From an uncultured Elusimicrobiales bacterium (lineage in GTDB: Bacteria > Elusimicrobiota > Elusimicrobia > Elusimicrobiales > Elusimicrobiaceae), in contig CAJOLM010000014.1 in assembly GCA_905235355.1 (NCBI GenBank), positions 1 to 19,061 on the forward strand: DNA of 19,061 bases, given 5' to 3'. Positions within the stretch are counted from its first letter, which is position 1. Every line of letters begins with the position of its first letter. Position numbers and translations under genes: made by a program. A model generated the notes under the pieces. That model was not told where the DNA came from. It searched no databases and was given only the letters and a program-made list of their open reading frames with translations. This document shows, in pieces, positions 1 to 8,376 of the stretch.

Positions 1-1320
1 GAGCAAATTATCGGCGTGAAAAACCAAAGCCCGCTGGTAGTAGGTGTGGGCGAGCAAGAAAATTTTTTAGCTTCGGATGTGCCCGCGTTTTTAAAAAACA
101 CTAGTAAAGTCTTGTTTATAGAAGACGGGCAAACGGTTGTGTTAACGCCCAAACAGGTGCGCGTGTTTGGCATAGACGGTCAAGAAGTAAAAGCCAAACC
201 AACCAAAATTTCCTGGGACCAAAAAACCGCCGAGAAAGGCGGCTATGATCACTTTATGCTCAAGGAAATTTATGACCAGCCGCAAGCGTTAGAGGATACG
301 TTGCGTACTGCGCGTGCGGATTTTGCGCGGATTTTGGGGCTGAAAACCGAAGATTTGCGCAAAATTAAAAATGTGTATATGGTGGCGTGCGGAACGGCCT
401 ATCACGCTGCGCTGATTGGTAAATATTATTTAGAAAATTTTGCCGGAGTGACGGCATCCGTAGATTTGGCTAGTGAGTTTAAATACCGCACTATTCCGCC
501 GGCTAAAAACACTTTGTGTATTGCGGTCAGTCAATCGGGCGAAACCGCTGATACCTTGGGTGCTGTGCATAAAGCCAAAGAACTTGGCTTTAAACGCCTG
601 GCTATTTGCAATGTGTTAGGCTCCGGCCTAACGCGCGCGTGCGGAAGTGTGTTTTACACGCATTGCGGGCCGGAAATCAGCGTGGCTTCTACCAAAGCTT
701 TCACCAGCCAAATTATTTCCTTGTATGCCTTGGCTATTTTCTTGGGCCATGCGTCGGGGAACATCAGCCAAAGCGAGTTTAATAAACTCTACAAAGAGCT
801 TATGGCGGTGCCCAAAGCTGTGGCGGAAACCTTAAAAATTGAATATTCCGTGCGGCACTTAACACGCAAAATTTATAAATCAAACCGCTTTATTTTCCTG
901 GGGCGCAATGTGGATTACCCGATTGCGCTGGAAGGGGCACTTAAGCTAAAAGAAATTTCCTATGCTTGCGCCGAAGGTTTTGCCGCGGGCGAAATCAAAC
1001 ACGGTCCGATTTCGGTCATAGACAAAGGCACACCTGTAGTGGTGCTGATGCCTAAAAATCAACTGTTTGATAAAATGCTGTCTGCCTGCCAGGAGTGCCG
1101 CGCGCGCGGTGCTTTTGTGATTGCGGTGACTACTCCCGACGGACAGGAAGCCGCCGCGGAGGTAACAGACAAACAAATTATCGTGCCGCAAGCCAGCGAA
1201 TATTTGCAACCGGTATTGGATATTATTGCGCTGCAATTTTTTGCCTACTGGATTGCCAAACGGCTCGGGCGCGATATTGACCAGCCGCGCAATTTAGCCA
1301 AAAGTGTTACCGTGGAGTAA
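1..1320 (+). CDS. glmS: Glutamine--fructose-6-phosphate aminotransferase (isomerizing), 3' part
   Basis: C-terminal 439 residues of GlmS, the cytoplasmic enzyme that makes glucosamine-6-phosphate from fructose-6-phosphate and glutamine, the first committed step to UDP-GlcNAc for peptidoglycan and LPS. The frame is open from base 1, so the gene begins upstream; the GTG at 16 is not a real start. The roughly 170-residue N-terminal glutaminase domain is mostly outside the window, and its end is seen as SPLVVGVGE...ASDVPAF. Two SIS sugar-isomerase domains follow, with the motifs VACGTAYHAAL, SQSGETADTL, SVASTKAFTSQ and the second-SIS stretch EGALKLKEISYACAEG. The C-terminus DQPRNLAKSVTVE is the classic GlmS ending. 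The stop is one base before the ATG of nnrD, so the two are probably co-transcribed. Confidence 0.97.
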   Translation, partial: EQIIGVKNQSPLVVGVGEQENFLASDVPAFLKNTSKVLFIEDGQTVVLTPKQVRVFGIDGQEVKAKPTKISWDQKTAEKGGYDHFMLKEIYDQPQALEDTLRTARADFARILGLKTEDLRKIKNVYMVACGTAYHAALIGKYYLENFAGVTASVDLASEFKYRTIPPAKNTLCIAVSQSGETADTLGAVHKAKELGFKRLAICNVLGSGLTRACGSVFYTHCGPEISVASTKAFTSQIISLYALAIFLGHASGNISQSEFNKLYKELMAVPKAVAETLKIEYSVRHLTRKIYKSNRFIFLGRNVDYPIALEGALKLKEISYACAEGFAAGEIKHGPISVIDKGTPVVVLMPKNQLFDKMLSACQECRARGAFVIAVTTPDGQEAAAEVTDKQIIVPQASEYLQPVLDIIALQFFAYWIAKRLGRDIDQPRNLAKSVTVE

Positions 1321-1321
1321 T

Positions 1322-2177
1322 ATGCGTTTAACCAAAGCGCTTGTAAAATCTTTCTTGCCCACACGCCCGAAGCACGCCCACAAAGGTACCTTCGGGCGCG
1401 TGCTTATTGTGGCGGGGTCTGCCAATATGGCAGGGGCCGGTGTGTTGTGTGCGCGCGGTGCTTTGCAAACGGGCGCGGGACTGCGTGGCAGCAGCCGCCG
1501 TGCCGGAAAGCTTAACTTTGGGCTTGCCGGAAAAATCCGGCGTGATTTCCGCGCGGGCTGTGGGTGAGCTGATAAAATTTATCAAAGAGTTTCAACCGTC
1601 GGTGGTGCTGGTAGGCCCGGGGCTTTCTAATGCGCCGTTTCTTCTTTCTTTTCTTAAAAAATTAACCGTACCACTTGTGCTGGATGCAGACGGACTAAAT
1701 GCTTTGTCGCGCCAGAAAAATTGGACGTCTTGTTTGCCGTCCGGCGTGCCTGTGATTTTTACGCCGCATCCCGGAGAGATGAAACGGCTGCTTCACGCAA
1801 GCGTAGGGGAAACGCAGGCGCAGCGTGTGATGCGGGCGCGTGAGTTAAGTGCGCTCACTCACGGCGTGAGTGTATTAAAAGGATTTCATACGGTGATTAC
1901 AGACGGCAAAACTGTGTATATTAATCCGACGGGCGGACCTATGTTGGCTAAAGCCGGCAGCGGAGACACATTGGGTGGATTTATTGCCGGATTGTGGGCG
2001 CAACTGGGCAGCGCAGCAAAATTTGATATGTCTAGTGCTTTGCGCGCGGCAGCGGCCGGAGTTTATTTGCACGGACTTTGCGGGGAGCTGGCCGCGACAG
2101 AGTTAACGGACCGCTGCGTGCTGGCTAGTGACGTAGCGGCGCAACTACCGCGCGCTTTTAGGCGCGTGCTGCGTTAG
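1322..2177 (+). pseudogene. nnrD: ADP-dependent NAD(P)H-hydrate dehydratase, broken by a frameshift near 1484
   Basis: Carbohydrate-kinase-like NnrD (C-terminal half of YjeF proteins), which repairs hydrated NADH and NADPH. The ATG at 1322 has GGAG five bases upstream, inside the end of glmS. The first frame gives about 54 residues of correct family sequence (KGTFGRVLIVAGSANMAGAG, then ALQTGAGL), then runs into a false stop at 1565-1567. The rest continues in the +1 frame from about 1485 (VPESLTLG, GPGLSN, LDADGLN, TPHPGEM, AKAGSGDTLGGFIAG, ending at 2177). The GSGD aspartate is the expected catalytic base. The total length of 856 bases is one more than a multiple of three. If one base near 1484 is an error, the product is about 284 aa, a normal length. 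No slippery heptamer is visible, so programmed shifting is unlikely. There is no YjeF N-terminal epimerase domain. Confidence 0.85.
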
Positions 2178-2216
2178 CCGTGGCAGACTCGGACGGATAT
2201 TTTATAAAATAAAATT

Positions 2217-3104
2217 ATGTGGACAATCGTTTTCATTATTTTAATTGTGCTACTACTGGCGGTGCTTGCGCTGGTGTGGGGTTGTGCCTATATAGCCAAA
2301 AAAGCCCTGCACCCAGTGGCCAAACGCAAAGCACTAGATGTGTGGCCGGACCAATACAAGCTGCCGTATGAAAATGTTTTTTTCAAAACAGAAGACGGCG
2401 TACAACTGAAAGGTTGGTTTATTCCGCGCCCGGACTCCAACAAAACAATTATTTTAATGCACGGCTGGGGCATGAACCGCGCCGATATTTTCAAAAATAC
2501 TTGTTTTTTGTATGACCTGGGATACAACCTGTTGTATTTTGATTTCCGCGCGCTGGGGGAAAGCGGCGGCACGGTCAGCTCTATCGGATATTTAGAAGTA
2601 AAAGATTTGGAAGCTGCCATTAAATTCTTAAAAGAAACGCGCGCTTTTGCGTGTGAAAAAATCGGCCTGTACGGGCTGTCTATGGGCGGTATGGTGGCTA
2701 TTTACGAGACGGCGCACAACCCCGAGATTGCCTGTGTGGCGGCGGAAGCGTCTTATTATTCTTTCCGCAAAGTAGTGTCGCGCTGGGCGTGGGTGCACAA
2801 TAAAGTGCCGTATTTCCCGCTGATGCCGATTGTGCTGCATTATATGCGCAAAAACTTATCCGATAACCCGGAAAAGTACAGCCCCAAATATAATGTGCCG
2901 CAAATTGCGCCGCGTCCGATTTTCATTATTCACGGCCGGTATGATAATTTAGTGCCGGCTGCACAAGCAAAACTGCTGTATAAAAATGCCGGAGAGCCTA
3001 AAGAAGTATGGCTCGTCCCCGGTGCTAAACACAACAAATGTGCCGAAGTGGGCGGCTTTGAATATAAGCAGCGCCTGGGCGATTTCTTCCGCAAATATCT
3101 GTAA
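2217..3104 (+). CDS. Membrane-anchored alpha/beta hydrolase
   Basis: A 295-aa serine hydrolase of the alpha/beta fold with an N-terminal hydrophobic segment (residues about 3-23) that should anchor it in the inner membrane with no cleavage site evident. Visible elements are the oxyanion strand-loop LMHGWG (80-85), the nucleophile elbow GLSMGG with Ser155, a likely acid Asp243 in HGRYDNLVP, and the catalytic His272 in PGAKHNK. The overall layout resembles the widespread YqkD/YfhR-like group of uncharacterised hydrolases; the substrate cannot be told. It lies 39 bases after nnrD and 26 bases before the HAD gene on the same strand. No strong Shine-Dalgarno precedes the ATG, only an A/T-rich run. 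Confidence 0.85.
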   Translation: MWTIVFIILIVLLLAVLALVWGCAYIAKKALHPVAKRKALDVWPDQYKLPYENVFFKTEDGVQLKGWFIPRPDSNKTIILMHGWGMNRADIFKNTCFLYDLGYNLLYFDFRALGESGGTVSSIGYLEVKDLEAAIKFLKETRAFACEKIGLYGLSMGGMVAIYETAHNPEIACVAAEASYYSFRKVVSRWAWVHNKVPYFPLMPIVLHYMRKNLSDNPEKYSPKYNVPQIAPRPIFIIHGRYDNLVPAAQAKLLYKNAGEPKEVWLVPGAKHNKCAEVGGFEYKQRLGDFFRKYL

Positions 3105-3130
3105 ATTAATATATATCAGCCCAAGCATAT

Positions 3131-3781
3131 ATGAAACAACTGGTAATTTTTGACCTGGACGGTACGCTGTTAAATACGATTGCGGACTTGGCCGCGGCGA
3201 CCAATCAGGCCCTTGCCCGGTTGGGCTATCCCACGCATCCGGAAAGTGCCTATTTGCGCTTTGTGGGAAACGGCATTATGAAGCTGTTTGAGCGCGCGTT
3301 GCCGGGCGGCCAGCGCAACGCAGAGCAAGTGCAGCGTATGCGGGATTTATTTGTGCCGTATTACAACGCGCACGGGGCGGATTTGACGCGTCCGTATGAC
3401 GCAATAACAGGCGTACTGGAGCAGCTACAGGCGCGCGGGATTAAACTGGCTGTTGCGTCCAATAAATACCAGGCAGCCACCGAGCAGCTAATCAAGCATT
3501 ATTTCCCGCATATTCATTTTGAGGCGGTACTGGGCCAACAAGACGGTCGCCCCACCAAGCCCGACCCATTATTTGTAGAAGAAATTTTGCAGCGCACAGG
3601 CGTGGCTAAATCCGATACGCTTTACGTCGGAGATTCGGACGTGGATATGCAAACAGCGCGTAACAGCGGCGTGGCAGCGTGCGCAGTCACATGGGGGTTT
3701 CGTACCCGCGAAGAGCTGGCGGCTTATCAGCCTACTTATCTGATAGATACTCCGGCAGATATTTTGACGTGTGTGGATTAA
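3131..3781 (+). CDS. gph: HAD-family hydrolase, phosphoglycolate phosphatase-like
   Basis: A 216-aa haloacid-dehalogenase hydrolase of the Gph/PGMB subfamily. Motif I is FDLDGTLLNT with nucleophile Asp8 and Asp10; motif II is VASNK; motif III Lys is in TKPDP; motif IV is YVGDSDVDMQTARNSG. A helical cap domain lies between motif I and motif II, as in phosphoglycolate phosphatases, which remove 2-phosphoglycolate produced for example by repair of oxidised DNA ends. HAD substrate range is hard to predict, so the exact substrate is inferred. The stop codon overlaps the stop of the convergent glycerate kinase by four bases (3778-3781). No good Shine-Dalgarno is visible. Confidence 0.8.
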   Translation: MKQLVIFDLDGTLLNTIADLAAATNQALARLGYPTHPESAYLRFVGNGIMKLFERALPGGQRNAEQVQRMRDLFVPYYNAHGADLTRPYDAITGVLEQLQARGIKLAVASNKYQAATEQLIKHYFPHIHFEAVLGQQDGRPTKPDPLFVEEILQRTGVAKSDTLYVGDSDVDMQTARNSGVAACAVTWGFRTREELAAYQPTYLIDTPADILTCVD

Positions 3782-4887
3782 AGCAGTGCTTTGGCGGCGC
3801 GGCGCACATACACGCCCGCGCGCGAGATGCTATCTTGCGTATTTTTCGCAAAATCAGCCAAACAGAATATTTGCAAAGCAAGGCCTTGCGGCAAACGGCG
3901 CAAGGCTTTTTCTTCGTATTGACCGCAAATAAAAAGGACCGGCTTATGCGCCCGCGCCGCAGCTTGCAAAACAGCCAGCGGTGCTTTGCCGTATAAGGTC
4001 TGGCTGTCTAGTTTTCCTTCGGAAGTAATCAGCAAATCCGCCCAATGCGCCCATGTATCAAGCGGCAAATGCGCGCGCAAAAAATCTGCCCCTAAAATAA
4101 TTTTAGCCCCGCACAATCCATACAACCCCGCACATAAAGCCCCGGCTGCTGCGGTGCTTGGCGTGCGGGCGATATTTTTCCCGGTAGTTTTTTGCACGAC
4201 GCGTGCATAGCGCGTAAGTGCTTTTTCCAGCGTGCGTACTTGGGTAGGGGTAGCTCCTTTTTGCGGACCAAACACGCGTGCCGAACCATGCGCGCCTAAC
4301 AACGGATTTGTCACGTCTGCTACGGCGTATATTTGCACACCTTTAAGTGCGCGTTTTAAAAGCGTAATATCCAGTTGCGCAAGCTGCAAAAGCGGTTTAG
4401 CTCCCAGTGTGATTTCACGTCCGCGTGCGTCTAACAGCCGCGCCCCCAGCGCGCGCACGAGGCCGGCCCCGCCGTCATTACACGCTACTCCGCCAAGCCC
4501 CACATAAATTTTTTTAGCGCCTTTTTTGACTGCGTGCGCGATTACTTGCCCGACGCCAAAAGAAGAGGCCCCTAGTGCGTCCAGCTCTGCTTTTTGGGCA
4601 CTGCCTAATCCGCAAATGCGCGCGGTTTCCAGCACGGCCATTTTTTGCGCGGGCAGCCATAAATACGACGTGCGTTTAACAGTGCCAAAAGCATTTTGTG
4701 ACTGGCAAGATATTTTCCGCGCAGACGGATATAAAGCGGCAAAAAAATCTATAAACCCGTCTCCGCCGTCAGAAAGCGGAAAGGTTTTTACACAGTGTTG
4801 GCGGCCCAGTGCCTGTTGCAAAACGCGCGCCGTTTGGCGCGCGCTTAAAGAGCCTTTTAAACTGTTAGGTAGAATAAGTATGTTCAT
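3778..4887 (-). CDS. Glycerate kinase (GlxK/GarK family)
   Basis: A 369-aa kinase that phosphorylates D-glycerate with ATP, feeding glycerate into glycolysis. Family marks are the N-terminal NSLKGSLSA (8-16; usually DSFKGSLSA), PLSDGGDG (37-44), the glycine-rich GLGGVACNDGGAG (130-142), DVTNPLLG (191-198) and FGPQKGA (206-212), with TSEGKLD near the C-terminus. The length is that expected for the family. Its ATG shares one base with the stop codon of the upstream envelope-protein gene (TAATG), which suggests translational coupling. Functional linkage between the two is not obvious. The 3' end overlaps the gph stop codon in convergent orientation. Confidence 0.9.
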   Translation of the reverse strand: MNILILPNSLKGSLSARQTARVLQQALGRQHCVKTFPLSDGGDGFIDFFAALYPSARKISCQSQNAFGTVKRTSYLWLPAQKMAVLETARICGLGSAQKAELDALGASSFGVGQVIAHAVKKGAKKIYVGLGGVACNDGGAGLVRALGARLLDARGREITLGAKPLLQLAQLDITLLKRALKGVQIYAVADVTNPLLGAHGSARVFGPQKGATPTQVRTLEKALTRYARVVQKTTGKNIARTPSTAAAGALCAGLYGLCGAKIILGADFLRAHLPLDTWAHWADLLITSEGKLDSQTLYGKAPLAVLQAAARAHKPVLFICGQYEEKALRRLPQGLALQIFCLADFAKNTQDSISRAGVYVRRAAKALL

Positions 4888-6239
4888 TAAAATTTCCAGC
4901 TAAACGAAACGGATGCCACGGTATTAGCCACAGAAGAATCTTTAAAATCACCGGAGTAGGGAGAGAAAAGTTCCCGCACCTCTATGGCAATTAACACATC
5001 ATCAAAATACCGCTGCACGCCGACTCCTGCTGCCCCGATAAAGGTATTAGTTTTAACGCTGTCGGCCTTAATCGCACCGTGATAATTAAGCGTTAACATA
5101 CGGTATCCGGCAGAAGCGGTAGCATACACCGTATATAAATTTTGCGGGTTAAAATAATAAACCCCTTTGACGGCTAAGTCAAACATTTGCCCGCTGGTAG
5201 AAACGTCCTCGTCGTCTGTATAAGAGGGCTCAATAGCAGGGTCCTCGTCATGAAAAGAGCTTTTGGCAATATTGGCAATCGCCAGGGAAGGCCCTAGCCA
5301 AAAATTGCCGTCTTTGATACGCCATAAAAATTCCGCCTCGGCCCGCACCGACGTGCCGCCCACATCATAAGGGCTTTTTCCGGCAAAACCCGGGCGGTCT
5401 GAATTGTCATATTTCAAATTGTTGGTTTGCGCGCCTACGGAAATTGCAAACATTTTATTTGTAGCATTTTCTTTGGGGCGTTTGGCTTTCTCGGCTTCGG
5501 CCTGTTTGATTTTATCTAATTTACCGCTGCGGGCAGCCTCAGCCGTTTGCGCGATAGCCGCTTCGCGCTCTTGCGGGGAAACCCCTTTTAAGAAAGCTTC
5601 TTCATCTGTCATGGCCGCAGCACGTTGGGCGCGGATATCGGCAGCGGAAACTTCCTTTACGGTTTGCACTTGTCCGTTTACAATGTCGGGCTTTTTGGTA
5701 TCAAATACTTTTTCAATATCGGCATCAAAGGTAAGCCCGCCGGCTGCCGTGGCAGGGGCAGCCGCTGTTTGGGTGGTGCCTGCTGTGGTGGCAGTCACCG
5801 CGGCCCCGGTACCCGCTGCGGCGGCTGCTGCTAAAGCCGCTGCTTGCGCTTCTTGCTGGGCCTGGCGCTGGGCAATCGTTTTTTGTGCAGCGTCGCCTTG
5901 TTCGTAATCGTATGCTTCAATAGAGAGAATTTGCGGCATATCAATATTTACAATGCCGTTATCGGTTTGCAGCTTTAAGTTAAATTCATCTAAATCCGTA
6001 ATAACACCGACCAGTTCCGTGCCGCCTTTTAAATGGATGCGGTGTTTGTCGGGCAAAATCGCTTCCACTTCACGCTGGTTAAGCACTACCGGGCCGTAAG
6101 AAGTGGTCAGATTTAAGGTATATTCGGTTTGTGAGGTAATGGAGCCGTTAATAAAAGTGCCGTCTTTGAGCTTAATCGTTTCGGCAGAAACAGCTAAAGC
6201 GATTATTAAACAGGCAATTAGTAAACTATATTTTTTCAT
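4887..6239 (-). CDS. Secreted envelope protein: two SH3-like repeats, Ala-rich linker, predicted outer-membrane barrel
   Basis: A 450-aa protein of unrecognised family. Residues 1-19 are a Sec signal peptide (MKKYSLLIACLIIALAVSA). Two tandem small beta repeats follow, at about 21-62 and 67-108. Each starts with an IxLKxGT motif and ends with a VNIDMPQILSI-like strand, and both resemble Sm/SH3-like LKDG modules. Residues about 115-260 are low-complexity, rich in Ala, Thr, Gln and charged residues, and probably disordered or coiled. Residues about 262-450 show alternating hydrophobic strands with glycine and aromatic residues (AISVGAQTNN, FWLGPSLAIANI, ASAGYRMLTLNY, AAGVGVQRYF) and end in SVSFSWKF. 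A terminal Phe is the usual outer-membrane barrel signal, so an OmpA/OprF-like 8-stranded barrel is likely. The gene follows a terminator at 6266-6295 and is coupled to glycerate kinase downstream. Confidence 0.7.
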   Translation of the reverse strand: MKKYSLLIACLIIALAVSAETIKLKDGTFINGSITSQTEYTLNLTTSYGPVVLNQREVEAILPDKHRIHLKGGTELVGVITDLDEFNLKLQTDNGIVNIDMPQILSIEAYDYEQGDAAQKTIAQRQAQQEAQAAALAAAAAAGTGAAVTATTAGTTQTAAAPATAAGGLTFDADIEKVFDTKKPDIVNGQVQTVKEVSAADIRAQRAAAMTDEEAFLKGVSPQEREAAIAQTAEAARSGKLDKIKQAEAEKAKRPKENATNKMFAISVGAQTNNLKYDNSDRPGFAGKSPYDVGGTSVRAEAEFLWRIKDGNFWLGPSLAIANIAKSSFHDEDPAIEPSYTDDEDVSTSGQMFDLAVKGVYYFNPQNLYTVYATASAGYRMLTLNYHGAIKADSVKTNTFIGAAGVGVQRYFDDVLIAIEVRELFSPYSGDFKDSSVANTVASVSFSWKF

Positions 6240-6265
6240 GAAATTATCAGCTCCACATCAAACAA

Positions 6266-6295
6266 TAGAAAAGGCGGCAAGTTGCCCTGCCGCCT
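6266..6295 (-). terminator. Intrinsic terminator after the Cys-rich membrane protein gene
   Basis: On the minus strand an 8-bp perfect stem AGGCGGCA/TGCCGCCT (6288-6295 with 6272-6279) with an 8-base loop is followed by TTTTCT. It lies just after the stop at 6305 and before the next start at 6239. It could also lower rather than stop transcription into the next two genes. Confidence 0.75.
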
Positions 6296-6304
6296 GGTAT
6301 TAAA

Positions 6305-6628
6305 CTATTTAGCTTGCGCCGGGGTTTCTTCTTTTTTCTCATCCTGGCAGCACGGAGCTACCGCATGCACGATTTTGCGCAAGGCTTTTAAAATAGCCGC
6401 AACGGTGAGCAGACCCAGCATAATGCTCAGCGCATTGATCATGAAAGAGATGAACGATTCCCAGAATGCCGCACCCGAGAGCATCGGCGAGGCAATCATC
6501 AAATAAGCGACGTAAATGGTGTATACAATCGCCACATAGAACAAGGTCACAAAGACCCAGTACAATCCTTTCAAGCACAACCAGTTATGCGGAAACCAGC
6601 AGCAACATTTCTTTTTGCAGCAACCCAT
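6305..6628 (-). CDS. Small cysteine-rich membrane protein of unknown function
   Basis: A 107-aa protein, family not recognised. The N-terminal tail MGCCKKKCCCWF has five cysteines in the first ten residues. Two hydrophobic segments follow, at roughly 20-47 and 61-83, then a short amphipathic stretch with another cysteine pair (APCCQDEKK) and a charged, Ala/Gln-rich tail. Both Cys clusters would be on the same, probably cytoplasmic, side if the two helices form a hairpin. This is compatible with metal binding, lipidation-like modification or redox chemistry, none of which can be decided here. An AAGGAG Shine-Dalgarno sits 8 bases before the ATG. The gene has its own extended -10 promoter and terminator, so it is a single-gene unit. 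Confidence 0.75.
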   Translation of the reverse strand: MGCCKKKCCCWFPHNWLCLKGLYWVFVTLFYVAIVYTIYVAYLMIASPMLSGAAFWESFISFMINALSIMLGLLTVAAILKALRKIVHAVAPCCQDEKKEETPAQAK

Positions 6629-6682
6629 AGTAAAACTCCTTATGTTTAAATTCGGCAGGACACCCCATGCCGTTACTCTTAT

Positions 6683-6691
6683 ATTGTATCA
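6683..6691 (-). promoter_or_regulatory. Extended -10 promoter for the Cys-rich membrane protein gene
   Basis: On the minus strand the sequence TGATACAAT is a TGn-extended -10 box (TACAAT) about 55 bases upstream of the ATG at 6628, in the gap after recN. No convincing -35 is seen. The same TGn-TAYAAT form recurs at five other starts in this window. Confidence 0.55.
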
Positions 6692-6723
6692 AAAGCGGAA
6701 CAAAAAAGAAGGATTTTAACTAG

Positions 6724-8376
6724 TTATTTTTTGGCATCAGCCAGCATCTTGCGTGCGTGCGCGAGGGCGGTTTCGTCTTTTTCGTTTAAAGCGCCCAGCA
6801 TACGCGCAATTTCCGCAGCCACTTGTTGCGGGGCAAGCGCGGTCAAAGACACATCGGTCTTTTTGCCGTCGGTTATTTTTTCAATATGGAAATACGCATC
6901 TGCGTGCGCGGCTACAGTAGCCAAGTGCGTCACGCATAAGACCTGGCGGCCTTGCGCCACGGTGCGCAATTTCTGCCCGACAAGCGTAGCCGTTCTGCCG
7001 CCCACACCGCTGTCCACCTCGTCAAAAATCATGAGCGGGATATCCCCCGCCAGCACGGTTTTAAGCCCCAGCATTACGCGTGAGAGTTCCCCGCCGGACG
7101 CCACCATGCGCAGCGGGCGCGGGGCCTGCCCCGGGTTAGGGGAGAATAAAAATTCCACACTATCTGCCCCGGAGGGACCCGGGTTTTCGCTGTCCATTTC
7201 TACCGCAATTTCAAATTGTAATCCGTTAAAGCCCAGCGGGCTGATTTCTTTTTCAAGCGTTTTAGTCAGTTTGGTGGCGGCTGCGTGGCGTTTGTTGTGC
7301 AGCTCGTCGCATAGCGTGTCTAATTGCTTACGCGTTTTTTGTACTTCGCGCTCCAGTTCTTCTTGCAATAAGGCCGAATTTTGCAGGCGGTCTATTTGCG
7401 CCTTCATTTCAGCAGCGGTGCGCAGCACGTCAGCCAGTTCCGGGCCGTATTTGAGTTTTAAGCGTTTTAATTTTTCATGGCGCGACAGCATTTCGTCTAA
7501 TGTCTGCGGGTCGGCATGTAAATTTTCTTGGTAGCTGCTTAAATCGGCACTGGCATCAGAGACCAAATTTTCCGCCTGGGCAAGCGCATCTGCCAGCGGA
7601 GCTGCTGCGTCGTCTAGCTCTGCCATGTCGCGCACTTGGCGCGCGGCGCGGCCCAGGAGCGTAACGGCAGAATTTTCATCTGCATATAAATCGCGGTACG
7701 CGTCTGCTGCCAGCTCCAAGAGTTTACCTGCATGTTTAAGCTGCGGCAGTTTTTGTTCCAGCTCCAAATCTTCGCCTTCTTTGGGCGCGGCTTTTTCTAT
7801 TTCTTCTAATTGAAAAGTATATAAATCCAGTTGGCGCTGCTTTTCTTGTTCAGATAAATTAGCGGCATCTAGTTTAGCTTGCGCTTCGCGCCAGGCGGCA
7901 AAGGCGCGTGCTACTTTTTCGCGCAAGGGCATTAACGCGGCATAGGTGTCTAGCAGACGCAGTTGTACGTCGGAGTGCAGCAAGCTTTGATGCTCGTGCT
8001 GCCCGTGGAAATCTGCCAGCGTGCGCCCGATTTCCGCCAGGGACGCCGCCGGAACAGGCTTTCCGTTAATATAAGATTTGCCTTTTCCGTTGCGGTCTAA
8101 GGTGCGCGAAAGCACCAGTGTTTTGCCGTCTAAAGCATATTTTTGCAAAAGGGATTTTGGCAGCTGCGTGTTAAATTCTGCGCGCACTTCCAGCTTATCG
8201 GCGCCGTCTTTAATCAGCGAGGCGGACCCGCGCGCCCCCAGCACAAAACTCAGCGCGGAAATCGCCACGGATTTGCCCGCGCCTGTTTCCCCGGTAAAGA
8301 CATTTAGTCCGGCTTTTGGCTCCAGCTCCACGTGGGAGATAACCGCGAAATTGCGTACAGACAGTTTGGTCAGCAT
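6724..8376 (-). CDS. recN: DNA repair protein RecN
   Basis: A 550-aa SMC-like ATPase that acts in double-strand-break repair and recombination on the nucleoid. The Walker A is GETGAGKS (29-36) after the typical start LTKLSVRNFAVI. A long coiled-coil region occupies the middle. The ABC signature SGGELSRV begins at about 427, Walker B PLMIFDEVDSGVGG at about 447, and the H-loop is VTHLATVAAHAD. The length is standard. The chosen start (ATG at 8376) overlaps the nadK stop as TAATG and begins with the conserved MLTKL. An in-frame ATG 15 bases further upstream, at 8391, would add MGETL and is less likely. nadK-recN adjacency is common in many bacterial phyla. Confidence 0.96.
   Translation of the reverse strand: MLTKLSVRNFAVISHVELEPKAGLNVFTGETGAGKSVAISALSFVLGARGSASLIKDGADKLEVRAEFNTQLPKSLLQKYALDGKTLVLSRTLDRNGKGKSYINGKPVPAASLAEIGRTLADFHGQHEHQSLLHSDVQLRLLDTYAALMPLREKVARAFAAWREAQAKLDAANLSEQEKQRQLDLYTFQLEEIEKAAPKEGEDLELEQKLPQLKHAGKLLELAADAYRDLYADENSAVTLLGRAARQVRDMAELDDAAAPLADALAQAENLVSDASADLSSYQENLHADPQTLDEMLSRHEKLKRLKLKYGPELADVLRTAAEMKAQIDRLQNSALLQEELEREVQKTRKQLDTLCDELHNKRHAAATKLTKTLEKEISPLGFNGLQFEIAVEMDSENPGPSGADSVEFLFSPNPGQAPRPLRMVASGGELSRVMLGLKTVLAGDIPLMIFDEVDSGVGGRTATLVGQKLRTVAQGRQVLCVTHLATVAAHADAYFHIEKITDGKKTDVSLTALAPQQVAAEIARMLGALNEKDETALAHARKMLADAKK

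Noticed and set aside
1475..1495. Programmed ribosomal frameshift in nnrD
   Set aside because: No slippery heptamer, internal Shine-Dalgarno or supporting structure was seen at the junction, and the family is not known for it.
1304..2177. Two separate genes (87 aa and 256 aa) downstream of glmS
   Set aside because: Together they make one normal-length NnrD in two adjacent frames, so they are one frameshifted gene.
5404..5907. A 167-aa open frame on the + strand opposite the envelope protein
   Set aside because: It arises from the Ala-rich low-complexity codons on the other strand, with no ribosome binding site.
6731..7534. A 267-aa open frame on the + strand opposite recN
   Set aside because: It is Ser/Cys-rich, antisense to strongly conserved recN codons, and matches no family; it is a shadow frame.
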